Source: Lentzea alba (GTDB lineage Bacteria; Actinomycetota; Actinomycetes; Mycobacteriales; Pseudonocardiaceae). Taken from it: a stretch of 64,000 nucleotides of DNA. The position numbers were made by a program, and so were the translations under genes. Shown one piece after another: positions 1 through 9,909 of this stretch. The notes beneath the pieces are model-generated. The model did no database searches, had not been told where the DNA came from, and was given only the letters and a program-made list of their open reading frames with translations. Numbering within the stretch: position 1 is the stretch's first letter; each line of letters begins with the position of its first letter. The stretch spans positions 186,001 through 250,000 of the forward strand of contig NZ_JAAMPJ010000009.1 of NCBI RefSeq assembly GCF_011067745.1. The letters run 5' to 3'.

Positions 1-54
1 TGTCCCCGACAACTCCTACACTGCGTGATCGATCGGGCACTCAGTGGAGGCGAT

Positions 55-852
55 GTGAACACCAGCGGACCCGCGTCGGTCGCGGAGTTCGGGGCGGCGC
101 TGCGCGAGTTGCGCGGGCGCAAGACGCAACAGAACATCGCGGACCACGCCCAGCGCAACCACTTCTACCTGCACAGACCTGATCTGTCGGCGATCGAGCG
201 CGGTCATCGGCTGCCCACCGCGAACGAGCTGCGCGCGATCTTGCAGGCGTGCGACCGGGCGGATCTGGTCGACGAGTTCATCGGCGCGCGGGAACGGCTC
301 GCGAACCCCGTGCCGGCCAGCAGGACGATCCGGCCGTGGAGGTGGGTCGCGGTGGTGGCGGCGGTCGCTGTGGTCACCGCTGGAGTCTGGTTCGTGGCCT
401 CGCCCGGGGAAACGACCGCTGTTCACGACCAGCCCGTCGTGATCCGGGCCGGCGATTCCGGGCTGCGACTGACCGTGGTGGAGGATCCCGGCTGGAAAGG
501 CGCGCACACCGTGTTGAGGGAATCACCGTCACGGGAACTCGGAATGTGGCGAATCGCCGATCCGCACAAGTCCGATCCGAACTTCTTCCAGGTGCGCGCG
601 GTGGGGCGGCCGCGGGCGTGTCTGGAAGCGTTCCAGCAAAGCATCGCCGAACAGTCGTACGTCGTCCAATGGGAATGCAACGGCGGCGAAAACCAGTTCT
701 GGCGATTCGAACAGGATTCGGGGGCGCTGCGGATCGTCAACATGCGCAGCCGGTTGTGCGTGGGGGCGCCGGGACCGGAGCTCCACGACGGCGTGCGGAT
801 GGTCCAGCGTGACTGCGACGACGCCCCGGGGTGGCTGACCGTGCCGGAGTAG
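55..852 (+). CDS. XRE-type HTH protein with transmembrane segment and ricin-like C-terminus
   Basis: The GTG start was chosen because GGAGG lies four bases upstream; an in-frame GTG at 25 has no such site. Residues about 10-65 resemble an XRE helix-turn-helix (the DLSAIERGHRLPTANEL segment is typical). A hydrophobic stretch at about residues 94-116 (WVAVVAAVAVVTAGVWF) predicts one membrane pass. The C-terminal half contains a QxW-like motif (ENQFWRFE) and Cys pairs like a ricin-type beta-trefoil. The order suggests a cytoplasmic DNA-binding head with an extracellular carbohydrate-sensing tail. The role is inferred; no target is known. Confidence 0.7.
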   Translation: MNTSGPASVAEFGAALRELRGRKTQQNIADHAQRNHFYLHRPDLSAIERGHRLPTANELRAILQACDRADLVDEFIGARERLANPVPASRTIRPWRWVAVVAAVAVVTAGVWFVASPGETTAVHDQPVVIRAGDSGLRLTVVEDPGWKGAHTVLRESPSRELGMWRIADPHKSDPNFFQVRAVGRPRACLEAFQQSIAEQSYVVQWECNGGENQFWRFEQDSGALRIVNMRSRLCVGAPGPELHDGVRMVQRDCDDAPGWLTVPE

Positions 853-895
853 CCTGGCGTGGTTGACGAAGGCAGAGCATCGGGGGGTGTTCGTC

Positions 896-1588
896 ATGGG
901 AATCGGGCAGTTTCTGCGAGGACTGGTCAGCCGACGTCCGAGAACGCTGATGCCCGCGACTGCCGGAACGCGCAAATGCGACTGCTGCAACGTCGCTTTG
1001 CCCGCCGGGCCGGCGTATCAGCTCACCACCAGCGAGGTCGTGCGTTCCGAGGCCTACTGGGTGTCCGCGTTCACCTCGTTCAAGCGCATCAACGACGGCA
1101 TTCAGCTGAGCGAACAGCAAGAACTCCAGTGGTTCTCGGACTTCGTGCATTCCATGGCCGGTCAGTCCACGGCGTGGGGAATCTGCGAGGACTGCAGCGA
1201 GCTTTTCGTCGTGGACCGTCACGAGGCACGTGCCCACGCGCGTGACGGAACCTCGCCCGACGGGTGCGGGCCTGTCGACACCCGCGGGTGCGTGCATTGG
1301 GCGGCGCAGGCCTGGGAACAGGTCTTCGGTCGCTGGCCCGCGTCGGTGACCCAATGGGCCGTCGTCGACTCCTGCGACCAGTGCCGCAAGAAGATGTACG
1401 TGAACGAGTCGTACCTCGTGGTGCCGAAGGCGAAGATGGCGCACTATCGCGAAACCGGTCTGGTGGACCACGATCCGGTGCGTCCGCTGCGCCTGCAGGA
1501 CGAGCAGCCGGGCTGGCGTTTCTGCGTGTCGTGCATGGCGCGGTTGTTCGCCCGGATCGACCGGCACGAGGTGCGCGGAGGGGCATGA
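896..1588 (+). CDS. Hypothetical protein with several CxxC pairs
   Basis: About 230 residues of unknown function. Four paired-cysteine motifs (CDCC near the N-terminus, CEDC, CDQC, CVSC) are spread along the chain and look like zinc-ribbon knuckles. No signal peptide or membrane segment is seen. The ATG at 896 follows a GGGGGTG stretch; an in-frame ATG at 863 would add 11 residues. Its TGA overlaps the ATG of the TPR-CHAT gene (ATGA at 1585), so the two are probably translationally coupled and work together. I do not recognise the family. Confidence 0.7.
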   Translation: MGIGQFLRGLVSRRPRTLMPATAGTRKCDCCNVALPAGPAYQLTTSEVVRSEAYWVSAFTSFKRINDGIQLSEQQELQWFSDFVHSMAGQSTAWGICEDCSELFVVDRHEARAHARDGTSPDGCGPVDTRGCVHWAAQAWEQVFGRWPASVTQWAVVDSCDQCRKKMYVNESYLVVPKAKMAHYRETGLVDHDPVRPLRLQDEQPGWRFCVSCMARLFARIDRHEVRGGA

Positions 1589-4500
1589 ACGACCGGGGCC
1601 GCGCAGTGGCGGTGGATCACGCGCTGGACGTGGCCGCGGCGTTGTTCGAGCACTACCAGGCGACGGGTGACCTCGGTGCCCTGAACGCCGCGATCACCGG
1701 GTTGCGGGTGGTGGCGGAGCAGGTCCCTCCCGGTGCCGCTGAGCGGGCGGGGGTGCTCAACCACCTCCAGGTCGTCCTGGGCGCGGCGTACCAGCGGACC
1801 GGCGAGCCGCGGTTGCTGGTCGAAGCGGTGGACCTGGCACGCGAGGTGGTGGCCGTGCTCCCGGCGGGCCATCCTCGCCGGCCGGTGATCCTGTCCAACC
1901 TGGGCTCGCAGTTGATGGCGCTGTTCGACCTGGACGGGACCCCGGCCGTGCTCGACGAGGCGGTGGCGGTCAACCGGGAAGCGCTGGCCGAAACGCCGGC
2001 CGGCGACGCCGTGCGGGCCACGGTGCTCAACAACCTCGGCCTCGTGCTGCGCCGGACGGCCGTGCGGACGGCCGACGTCGCAGTCGCGGCCGAGGCGGTG
2101 CAGGTCGCGCGGCAGGCGGTCGCTTCCGTTGCCGCGGACCACCCGAAACGCGCCATGTACCTGAGCAACCTGGGAGCCGCGCTGCGGTGCGCCGGGGAGC
2201 TCGGCGGGGATCGCGCGACGCTGGCAGAGGCGGTCGCGGTGAGCCGGGACGCGGTCGCCGCCACACCGATCGGGCACCCGGCGCGGGCGGGCCGGCTGGC
2301 CACCCTCGCGATCGAGTTGCACACGGTGTTCGACCTGAACGACGACCTGGCCACGCTGGCCGAGGCGGCTCGGACAGGGCGGGAGGCCGCGGTGATCATG
2401 CCGGTCGACCACCCCGACCGGAGGCACGTGCTGGATCACCTCGCCCACGTGCTCGGACTGCTGGCTGACCGGACCGACGAGCTGACAGTGCTGGTCGAGG
2501 CGGTGGAGGTGACCCGCGAACTCCTGGCGGTCACCCCCTCCGACGCTCCCGAGCGAGTCGAGCGCCTCACCGATCTCGCGGACCGGCTGTGGACCTTGTC
2601 CGAGCGGACCGGCGACTCTCACGTGCTCCAGGAGCGGGTCGAGGTCGAGCGCGCTCTGCTGGCGGCCATCGGCGGCGACGAGTCCGGCCGGGCCCCCCGG
2701 ACGTCCCGGCTCGGGTGTCCCTGGTCCAGCTGTTCGACCACACCGGCGACCTGGCCGCGATCAGCGAGGCGATCTCCTTGGGGCGCACCGCACTCGCTCA
2801 CGCCGACCGGGCGCAGTACCCAGGCATCGCGCACAACCTCGTCCAGGCGCTCGTGTCCTCGGCCGTCGAGACCGCGGACGCCACGACAGCGGCCGAAGCG
2901 GTCGCACTGGCTCGTCAGCTGGCCGAGGCGGCGGAGGGCGACACGAAGCGGGCGGAGGGCCTGTACAGCCTGGCCATGGCGCTGAAGTCCTGCTCCCCTC
3001 TGCTGGGTGATCCGGCGTCGCTCAGCGAGGCGATCCGGTGCGCGCGGGAGGCCGTCGCCGCCACGCCACCGGATCATCGTCTGAGCCACGTCCGGTCCAA
3101 CGGCCTCGCCAGTGCCCTGGTCCAGTTGTTCGAACACTCCGGCGAGCACGCGGTGATCCGCGAGGCGATGGAGGTCGCTCGCGACGCGGTGGCCCTGGCC
3201 CGGGCCGCGGGCCGCGCGGCCACGAACGCGGCGAGCATCACCCTGACCGGTGCCCTGATCCGGCTGTTCGAGCGCACCAACGACGTTTCGGCGCTCACCG
3301 AGGCGGTCGACATCGCGCGAGACGCTTCCGCTTCGTGCGAGGGTGTCCTGTCCCGAGCCGTCCTGCTGACCAACCTCGCCGGGGGATTGCTGCTGCTGCA
3401 CCGGGCGACCGGGAACGAGGCGCTGGTCGCCGAGGCGGTGGACGTCGCACGGGAGGCCGTCGCGGTCTCCCCGCCCGGCACGGCCAGCCGGCACCGGGCC
3501 ACCAACAACCTGCTGGCCGCGCTGGACCGGTCGTTCGACGAAACGGGCGAGGTCGGCACGTTGCTGGAGGTGGTCCGGCTCGGCCGGGAGGTGGCGGCCA
3601 CCCCGGCCGCGGAGCAGGACCGCGTCACGGCGGCGGAGTACCTGGGCACCGCCCTGATGGCGTTGTTCCGCCATCGCGGTGACACGGCGATCCTGACCGA
3701 GGCACGGGACTGCTTCGCACGCGCCGCCGCGTCTTCGGCGGCTCCGGTCGCGATGCGGGTGCGACTGTTCCGCAGACTGGCCAACGCCGCCATGCACGCC
3801 GAGGCGGCCGGTGCCGCGCTCGACGCCGTCGAGGCGGCCGTGGAACTGGTGCCGCAGCTGACACCGCGGGCCTTGGCGCACACCGACCGCGAGCACGGCG
3901 TCGGCATCATCGCGGGGCTGGCGTCCCAGGCTGCCGCCATCGCTGTCGCGGCCGGCGAACCCGCACGAGCCGTGGAACTGCTGGAGCAGACCAGGGGGCT
4001 GCTGCTGGGTCAGGTGCTCGACGACCGCGGCGACCTCACCGAACTGCGCCGGGCCCGGCCGGATCTGGCCGACGAGTTCGAGAGCCTGCGCGACCAGATC
4101 GCGGCCGCGGACGCCGACTCGGACCCGCCGTTGGGCGCCCCGGCGCGGATGCCGCACCGGCCTCCACTGGAGCTCGGCGAGCGACGCAGGCAGCTGTCCG
4201 AACGATGGGCGGCACTCGTCACGCGCATCCGCGCCACGCCGGGGTTCGACGCCTTCCTGCGCCCACCCCCGGTCGACCGGCTGCGCGCCCAGGCCGCGGA
4301 CGGTCCGATCGTGATGGTGCACGCGGACTCCTGGGGTGCCGGTGCGCTGATCCTGACCGGCGATACGGGGACCCCGGTCCGGGTGGTGCCGCTGCCCGAT
4401 CTCACCCCGCGGGGCGCCGCACGCCAGGTGGAGCGGCTGCGTGCCGCCCACGCCGCGGCCTTCGGCGAGCGCGCGGGCCGGGCTCGCGGCCACCGTGCGG

Positions 4501-5372
4501 TCCACGACGTGCTCGCCTGGCTGTGGGACGTGGTCTGCGCGCCGGTTCTCGATTCGCTGGGCTGCACCGGTGAGCCGCGCGGACGGATCCGGTGGTGTCC
4601 GGCTGGTGTGCTGGCGGCCCTGCCCCTGCACGCGGCGGGTCACCACCTCGACCGGCCGGAGACGGGTGCGCCGCGAACCGTTCTGGACCGCGCCGTGTCC
4701 TCCTACGTCGTCACCGTCCGGGCCCTGGAACACCTGCGCGGTCAGCGCGATCCGCTCCCGTCGCCGTCGGGATCCGCCGTGGTCGTCGCCATGCCCGCCA
4801 CTCCCAGGGCACCGGAGCTGCCCGGTGCGAAGGCCGAAACGGCGGTGCTCGCCAGGCTGCTCGACTCACCAACGGTTCTGGCCGGGGCACAAGCGACCCG
4901 CGAGTCCGTAGGTGCCGCACTGCCGCACTATCGCGTCGCCCACTTCGCGTGCCACGGCCTGCACGTGCCCGACGCGCCGGCGAGCAGCCGCTTGCTGTTG
5001 CACGACCACGCCGTCGCGCCGTTCACCGTCACCGCCGTCGCGCAACTGGATCTGACCGGCACCGAACTGGCCTACCTGTCCGCGTGCAGCACCACTCTGG
5101 GTGGCGACTGGCTCGCCGACGAAGCCCTGCACCTGACCGCGGCGATCCACCACGCCGGCTACCGGCACGTGATCGGAACCCTGTGGCCGATCAGCGATGC
5201 CCACGCGACCCGGATCACCGAGGAGTTCTACACGCGGCTCACCGGGAACGGCGCGCATCCGCCGCGGCCGGAGCTCGCCGCCGACGCACTCGCCGACGCG
5301 ATCCGGTGCCTGCGTGACGACCACCCCGCGCTGCCCGCGGTCTGGGCAGCACACGTGCACTTCGGGCCGTGA
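1585..5372 (+). pseudogene. TPR-repeat CHAT-domain (caspase-like) protein, frameshifted at a C6 run
   Basis: Two overlapping frames encode one protein of about 1260 residues. The N-terminal frame runs from ATG 1585 to TGA 2985, and the C-terminal frame is open from about 2694 to 5372. TPR homology passes from one frame to the other at CCCCCC (2693-2698); one extra C would restore APPDVPARVSLVQLFDHTG. About 700 residues are degenerate tetratricopeptide units (repeated LFERT/LFDHTGD and EAVxxAREAV motifs). The C-terminus is a CHAT domain with the His-Cys pair in HFACHG (about 4950) and LSACSTT (about 5080). CHAT proteases act in bacterial conflict and regulated proteolysis. The slip may be a sequencing error, phase variation or true inactivation; everything else is intact. 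Confidence 0.75.
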
Positions 5373-5482
5373 GAGCAACCGAGCACACGTCGACCTGTTG
5401 TCGGGAAAGCGCTGTCCTGAAACAGTCCACACGGGACTGATCACAGCCTGCTGACCTGCGCTCCACGGTCCGTGAAGTAGAT

Positions 5483-5511
5483 CCATACCTGACCGATAGC
5501 CGGTCGACAGC
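5483..5511 (+). promoter_or_regulatory. Putative SARP operator, three heptamers with 11-bp period
   Basis: The 311-bp gap 5373-5683 contains CCATACC, CGATAGC and CGACAGC separated by 4-bp spacers (tgac, cggt), so they repeat every 11 bp. This is the layout of SARP binding sites. Nearly the same three heptamers occur before the indigoidine-type synthetase at 42166-42194. No ORF is credible in this gap. The binding factor (the SARP encoded at 32-35 kb) is inferred. Confidence 0.6.
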
Positions 5512-5683
5512 GGTGATCCCGATCGTTGCGGAGGTAAGCCCGCCGCGAACGAAAGAGGCCGAAATGGGACGCCCCTTCGTCTTCCCCGTCTCATCTTTTG
5601 TCGCCAGGGCCGGCCCGCGCCCAGAGCGCTGACTGCCGAGAACGAGACGTTCGGTGGAGACATCGACTCCTGAAAGGAAAGCC

Positions 5684-7609
5684 ATGACTGACTTCGTCCC
5701 GCGAGCGGGCCTCGACGTGGTGATCGTCGGCGCGGGTCCGCGAGGACTCTCCGTCCTGGAGAGGCTGATCGCACGCCTGACCGACACGCCCAGGGAGGGC
5801 GGGGTGCAGGTGCACGTGTTCGATCCCGACGAACCGGGAGCGGGCCGGATCTGGAGGACCTCGCAGTCGACGTGTTTCCTGATGAACACCGCCGCCGGCG
5901 AGGTGAGCGTGTTCTCCGCCGAGCCGGACGACGGTCCGACGCGAGCGGGTGCCGGGCCGTCGTTCGCGGACTGGCTCTCCACTCATCCGCGCTGGTCGAG
6001 CATCGGGCCCGACGACTACGGGCCGCGGGCCGTGTACGGCGAGTACCTCCGGATGGCGTTCGAGGCGATCGTCGCGAACGCGCCGGCGGGAGTGACGATC
6101 CGGCACGTGCCGGAGAAAGCCGTGTCGCTGACCCGGCAGTTCGGTCTGACAACGGTGACAGGGTCCGGTGGCACGGCGGTGACGGCCGACAAGGTGGTGC
6201 TGACCACCGGTCATCCTCGGGTGAGACCGGACGACGGTGAGAAGGAGCTCCTCACGTTCGCCCGGCACCGGTCCGGCCTGACCTACCTGCGCGGGGACTC
6301 CGCCGCCGACATGCCGCTGGGCGTGATCGCCCCCGGTGAGCAGGTCGGGGTGATCGGGCTCGGGCTGACGTTCTTCGACGTGCTCGCGGAGCTGACGGTC
6401 GGGCGTGGCGGCAGGTTCGTCGAGCGCGACGGGCGTACCGACTACCTGCCGAGCGGCAGGGAACCGCACCTGGTGGCCGGTTCGCGCAGCGGGCTGGTGA
6501 TGCTGGCGCGCGGCCGCAACCAGAAGGCGCCGACCTACCGCTACCAGCCGAAGTTCGTCACCGAGGACGCGATCGTGCGGGCCCGGCGAGGCGCCCAGCG
6601 GGTCACCGGCTCCGCGCAGCTCGACTTCGTGCGGGACGTGTTGTCGTTGCTGCGACTGGAGATCGAGCACGTCTACTACACCGCGCACGTCCGGCGGCGG
6701 CAGGGAGACGAGGCGGCGCAATGGTTCGCGGCGAGCCACCTGACGTCGGACGACCGCGAGGGACTCCTGGCGGCGTGGGACCTCGGGGACGTGCCACCGC
6801 TGGACCTGGAACGGATGGCACGCCCGTTCGGCGACCGGGTGTTCGACAGCCCGGACGCCTTCCACGGCGAGCTGTTGGAGCTGTTGCGCCGGGACATCGC
6901 CGAGGCGGTGGAAGGCAACGTTGACAACCCGCTCAAGGCGTCGCTGGACATCCTGCGCGACACCCGTGCGATGGTGCGGCAGGCCGTCGACTTCGCCGGG
7001 CTGCGGCCCGAGTCGCACCGCGAGTTCGTGACCTGGTTCAACCCGATCAACACGATGGTGTCCGCCGGTCCGCCCTACCTCCGGGTCGAGCAGGCGTCCG
7101 CCGTGATCCGCGCCGGGTTGCTGACCGTGGTGGGACCGGAGACGTCCGTCCGGGCGGATCACGTCAGCGGCGCCTTCGTCCTCGAGTCGCCTCGCGTCGC
7201 CGGATCACGGCGGCAGGTCACGACGTTGATCGACGCCCGCATCCCGCGGCCGACGCTGTCGTCCAATTCGGACGCTCTCATGGCCGGTCTGCTGGCCGAC
7301 GGGCTGATCACCGAGCTGGTCAACGTCGACTCGTCCACCGGCGAGCGGTTCCCCGCCGGAAGTGTCGCGGTCACCCGTCGCCCGTTCCACGTCATCGACG
7401 TGCTGGGCAACCCCGACCCCGATCTGTACGCGTTGGGCGTGCCGACCGAGAACACGCGGTGGTTCACGCAGATCGGCAACGGCAGGCCCGGTCCGATGAC
7501 CGGCTTCCACACCGACGCCGACGGCATCGCCGCGGACATCCTGCGCCACCGCGCGGTCGTCCGGGCACCCATGACGCCCGCCCTTCCGCACCCGGCCGCC
7601 GCGATCTGA
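5684..7609 (+). CDS. FAD/NAD(P)-binding flavoprotein, CreE-like paralogue 1
   Basis: 641 residues. The dinucleotide fold GAGPRGLSVLERL is at about residue 16 and a second Gly-rich motif (GVIGLGLTFFD) near residue 223, typical of large flavoproteins of the PF13454 type. The same architecture is found in CreE/FzmM, which oxidise aspartate to nitrosuccinate, and in the paralogue at 14463-16439. ATG 5684 is preceded by GAAAGGAAAG; a GTG at 5654 is less likely. It is the first gene of a + strand unit with an AMP ligase, cupin and MFS gene, behind a putative SARP operator. An N-oxygenase role is likely, but the substrate is unknown and need not be aspartate. Confidence 0.75.
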   Translation: MTDFVPRAGLDVVIVGAGPRGLSVLERLIARLTDTPREGGVQVHVFDPDEPGAGRIWRTSQSTCFLMNTAAGEVSVFSAEPDDGPTRAGAGPSFADWLSTHPRWSSIGPDDYGPRAVYGEYLRMAFEAIVANAPAGVTIRHVPEKAVSLTRQFGLTTVTGSGGTAVTADKVVLTTGHPRVRPDDGEKELLTFARHRSGLTYLRGDSAADMPLGVIAPGEQVGVIGLGLTFFDVLAELTVGRGGRFVERDGRTDYLPSGREPHLVAGSRSGLVMLARGRNQKAPTYRYQPKFVTEDAIVRARRGAQRVTGSAQLDFVRDVLSLLRLEIEHVYYTAHVRRRQGDEAAQWFAASHLTSDDREGLLAAWDLGDVPPLDLERMARPFGDRVFDSPDAFHGELLELLRRDIAEAVEGNVDNPLKASLDILRDTRAMVRQAVDFAGLRPESHREFVTWFNPINTMVSAGPPYLRVEQASAVIRAGLLTVVGPETSVRADHVSGAFVLESPRVAGSRRQVTTLIDARIPRPTLSSNSDALMAGLLADGLITELVNVDSSTGERFPAGSVAVTRRPFHVIDVLGNPDPDLYALGVPTENTRWFTQIGNGRPGPMTGFHTDADGIAADILRHRAVVRAPMTPALPHPAAAI

Positions 7610-7624
7610 GGAGAAAACCCAGTC

Positions 7625-9340
7625 ATGTCACCGAGAACAGCCACCGAGAAGTTCCGGGCCGCCCGAGACCTGTTGCTGGAGTTGCGGCACGACCACGACC
7701 GCGCGCACGCCGAGTTCAGGTGGCCGGAGTTCGACGAGTTCAACTGGGCGCTCGACTGGTTCGACGCCGTGGCACGAGGCAACGACCGCACGGCACTGCA
7801 CGTCGTGGGCGGCCAGTTCGAGGAAGCGGTTTCCTACGCGGAGCTTTCGGAACGGTCCGACCGGCTCGCCAACGGCCTGCGCGCCGCGGGTGTGCGGCGC
7901 GGCGACCGGCTGCTCATGATGCTCGACAACCAGCTCGCCGTGTGGGAGTCGCAGCTGGCGGCGATGAAGCTGGGCATTGTCGTCGTCCCGACCTTCACCA
8001 CCGTGTCCGGTGCCGACCTGGTCGACCGCGTGGAACGAGCCGACGTGCGGCACGTGCTCACGACGCCGGAACTCACCGACAGCTTCGAGTGGTTGCCCGG
8101 CCACGTCACGAAGATCTGCGCGGGCCGGGTGCCCGGATGGCTCGCCCTCGACGATCTGCGGTCGGCCCCGGCAGGGTTCACGCCCGACGCGCCGACGCGT
8201 GCGGACGAGACGTTGTTCCTGTACTTCACCTCGGGCACGACCTCGCGTCCGAAGCTGGTGCGGCACACCCACGTCAGCTATCCCGTGGGGCACCTGTCCG
8301 GCATGTACTGGAACGGTGTCCGCCCCGGAGACGTGCACCTGAACGTGTCCGCACCGGGTTGGGCGAAGCACGCGTGGAGCTCGTTCTTCGTGCCGCTCAA
8401 CGCCGAGGCGTCGGTGCTGAGCGTGACCACCCCCAACGGCAAGGACCTGATGGACCGCATGGTCCGGCACGGCGTGACGACGTTCTGCGCGCCGCCGACG
8501 GTGTGGCGGATGCTCATCCAGGAGGACCTGCGCCAGTGGCCGGTGTCGTTGCGCGAGGCGGGCAGCGTCGGTGAACCGCTCAACCCCGAAGTGATCGAAC
8601 AGGTCCGGGCGGCGTGGGGCGTGACCGTGCGGGACGGGTACGGGCAGACCGAGACGACGGCCCAGATCGGCAACAGCCCGACGTTGCCGGTTCGGCCTGG
8701 GTCGATGGGGAAACCGTTGCCCGGCTACGACATCGTGCTCGTCGACCCCGCCACGGGCGCGGTGGGCGACGACGGCGAGGTCTGCGTCAGTCTCTCGCCG
8801 CGGCCGCTGGGCGTGATGCCCGGTTACGTCGACGACGAGGAGAAGAACGCCAAGACGTTCGCCGGCGGTTACTACCACACCGGTGACATCGCGCACCGCG
8901 ACGAAGACGGCTACCTGCACTACCTCGGACGCACGGACGACATGTTCAAGTCCTACGACCACCGGATCTCGCCGTTCGAGCTGGAAAGCGTTCTCCTCGA
9001 ACACGACGCCGTGGCGGAGGCCGCGGTGGTGCCCGCCCCCGACCCGGTGGGCCTGGTGGTACCGAAGGCCTACGTCGCGCTCGCGGCGGGCGAGATGCCC
9101 GACGCTGAGACCGCGCGGCGAATTCTCAGTCACATCAGCGCGAATCTGGCGCCACACCAGTGGGTTCGGCGCCTGGAGTTCGCGACGTTGCCGAAGACCA
9201 CGTCCGGGAAGATCCGCCGCAACGAGCTGCGCGCCCGGGACGTCGAGCGGGCCGCGGGGGTCGAGTTCCCCGGCTCCGTCGAGTACCTGGCCGACGAACT
9301 GCTGGAGACCGCGTTGCCCGCGGCTCCCGGAATCGGCTGA
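7625..9340 (+). CDS. AMP-forming acyl-CoA synthetase-like ligase (ANL family) 1
   Basis: 571 residues. Motifs in order: P-loop YFTSGTTSRPKL (about residue 200), GYGQTETT (about 338), YHTGD (about 416), hinge GRTDDMFKS and catalytic-Lys region TTSGKIRR (about 528). The N-terminal LDWFDAVARG block resembles medium-chain/benzoate-type acyl-CoA synthetases. It starts 15 bp after the flavoprotein stop, with GAGGAG upstream. ANL enzymes make acyl-adenylates, but in nitrite-using pathways relatives such as CreM (diazotase) and Tri17 (triazene formation) use ATP to drive N-N bond formation. Either use is possible here; the flavoprotein and cupin neighbours favour secondary metabolism. Confidence 0.85.
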   Translation: MSPRTATEKFRAARDLLLELRHDHDRAHAEFRWPEFDEFNWALDWFDAVARGNDRTALHVVGGQFEEAVSYAELSERSDRLANGLRAAGVRRGDRLLMMLDNQLAVWESQLAAMKLGIVVVPTFTTVSGADLVDRVERADVRHVLTTPELTDSFEWLPGHVTKICAGRVPGWLALDDLRSAPAGFTPDAPTRADETLFLYFTSGTTSRPKLVRHTHVSYPVGHLSGMYWNGVRPGDVHLNVSAPGWAKHAWSSFFVPLNAEASVLSVTTPNGKDLMDRMVRHGVTTFCAPPTVWRMLIQEDLRQWPVSLREAGSVGEPLNPEVIEQVRAAWGVTVRDGYGQTETTAQIGNSPTLPVRPGSMGKPLPGYDIVLVDPATGAVGDDGEVCVSLSPRPLGVMPGYVDDEEKNAKTFAGGYYHTGDIAHRDEDGYLHYLGRTDDMFKSYDHRISPFELESVLLEHDAVAEAAVVPAPDPVGLVVPKAYVALAAGEMPDAETARRILSHISANLAPHQWVRRLEFATLPKTTSGKIRRNELRARDVERAAGVEFPGSVEYLADELLETALPAAPGIG

Positions 9341-9393
9341 GCGACAACAGTTCCACCACCATCCGCACCAACCCGATCAAGGAGACAACTGTC

Positions 9394-9813
9394 ATGCGCG
9401 ACATCAAGATCTACTCGTCCCTCTTCGCCGGCGGCCTGCACAACGGCCAGATCAAGTGGGAGGAGTACGTGCAGCCGGGGCGCAACGCGGTGGACGTCGA
9501 GTGGCTCTACACCGCGGCCGACACCGGCCCGACCGGTGCCGAGGCCTACATCGCCCACTTCAAGCCCGGTTCGCACGGTGATCTGCACGAACACCTCGGT
9601 TTCGAGCTGTTGCTGATCCTCGAAGGCGAGCTGCACAACGACAACGGCGACCGCTATCCGGCGGGGACGTTGTTCATCGAGAAACCGGAGAGCGTGCACC
9701 AGGTGTCGTCGCCGACCGGTTGCTACGCGCTCGTGGTGCGGGAGAAGGGCACCAGGCGGCTCACCGACGACGAGGTGAGCGCTGCCGCCGCCGTCGGCGC
9801 CGCGGCCGAGTAG
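9394..9813 (+). CDS. Small single-domain cupin
   Basis: 139 residues forming one cupin barrel. Motif 1 has GSHGDLHEHLGFELLLILEGEL and motif 2 has FIEKPESVHQV, giving candidate metal ligands His, His, Glu and His, so a mononuclear Fe, Mn or Zn site is likely. The start is ATG 9394 after AAGGAGA. It lies between the AMP ligase and an MFS gene in one transcription unit. Cupins catalyse N-N bond-forming rearrangements in some hydrazine and nitrosamine pathways (as fused domains in Spb40 and SznF), so a similar job is conceivable. A simple isomerase or dioxygenase is equally possible. Confidence 0.8.
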   Translation: MRDIKIYSSLFAGGLHNGQIKWEEYVQPGRNAVDVEWLYTAADTGPTGAEAYIAHFKPGSHGDLHEHLGFELLLILEGELHNDNGDRYPAGTLFIEKPESVHQVSSPTGCYALVVREKGTRRLTDDEVSAAAAVGAAAE

Positions 9814-9909
9814 GTCCCCTTCGCGGCGGGGCCGGCCTTCCGGCTCCGCCGCACCACGCCCGTGTCCTCTCGACCGGCGATTCCGTGCAACGACCCAGGA
9901 GAACTTCCG

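Noticed and set aside
2693..2698. Programmed -1 frameshift at C6 as the normal expression mode
   Set aside because: There is no canonical slippery heptamer with a convincing downstream stem in a usual position; a lost base (real or sequencing) is simpler.
2619..4733. Very long antisense frame opposite the TPR-CHAT gene
   Set aside because: It mirrors the codon periodicity of the sense gene, has Arg/Gly/His-rich composition without motifs, and the sense frames carry clear TPR and CHAT signatures.
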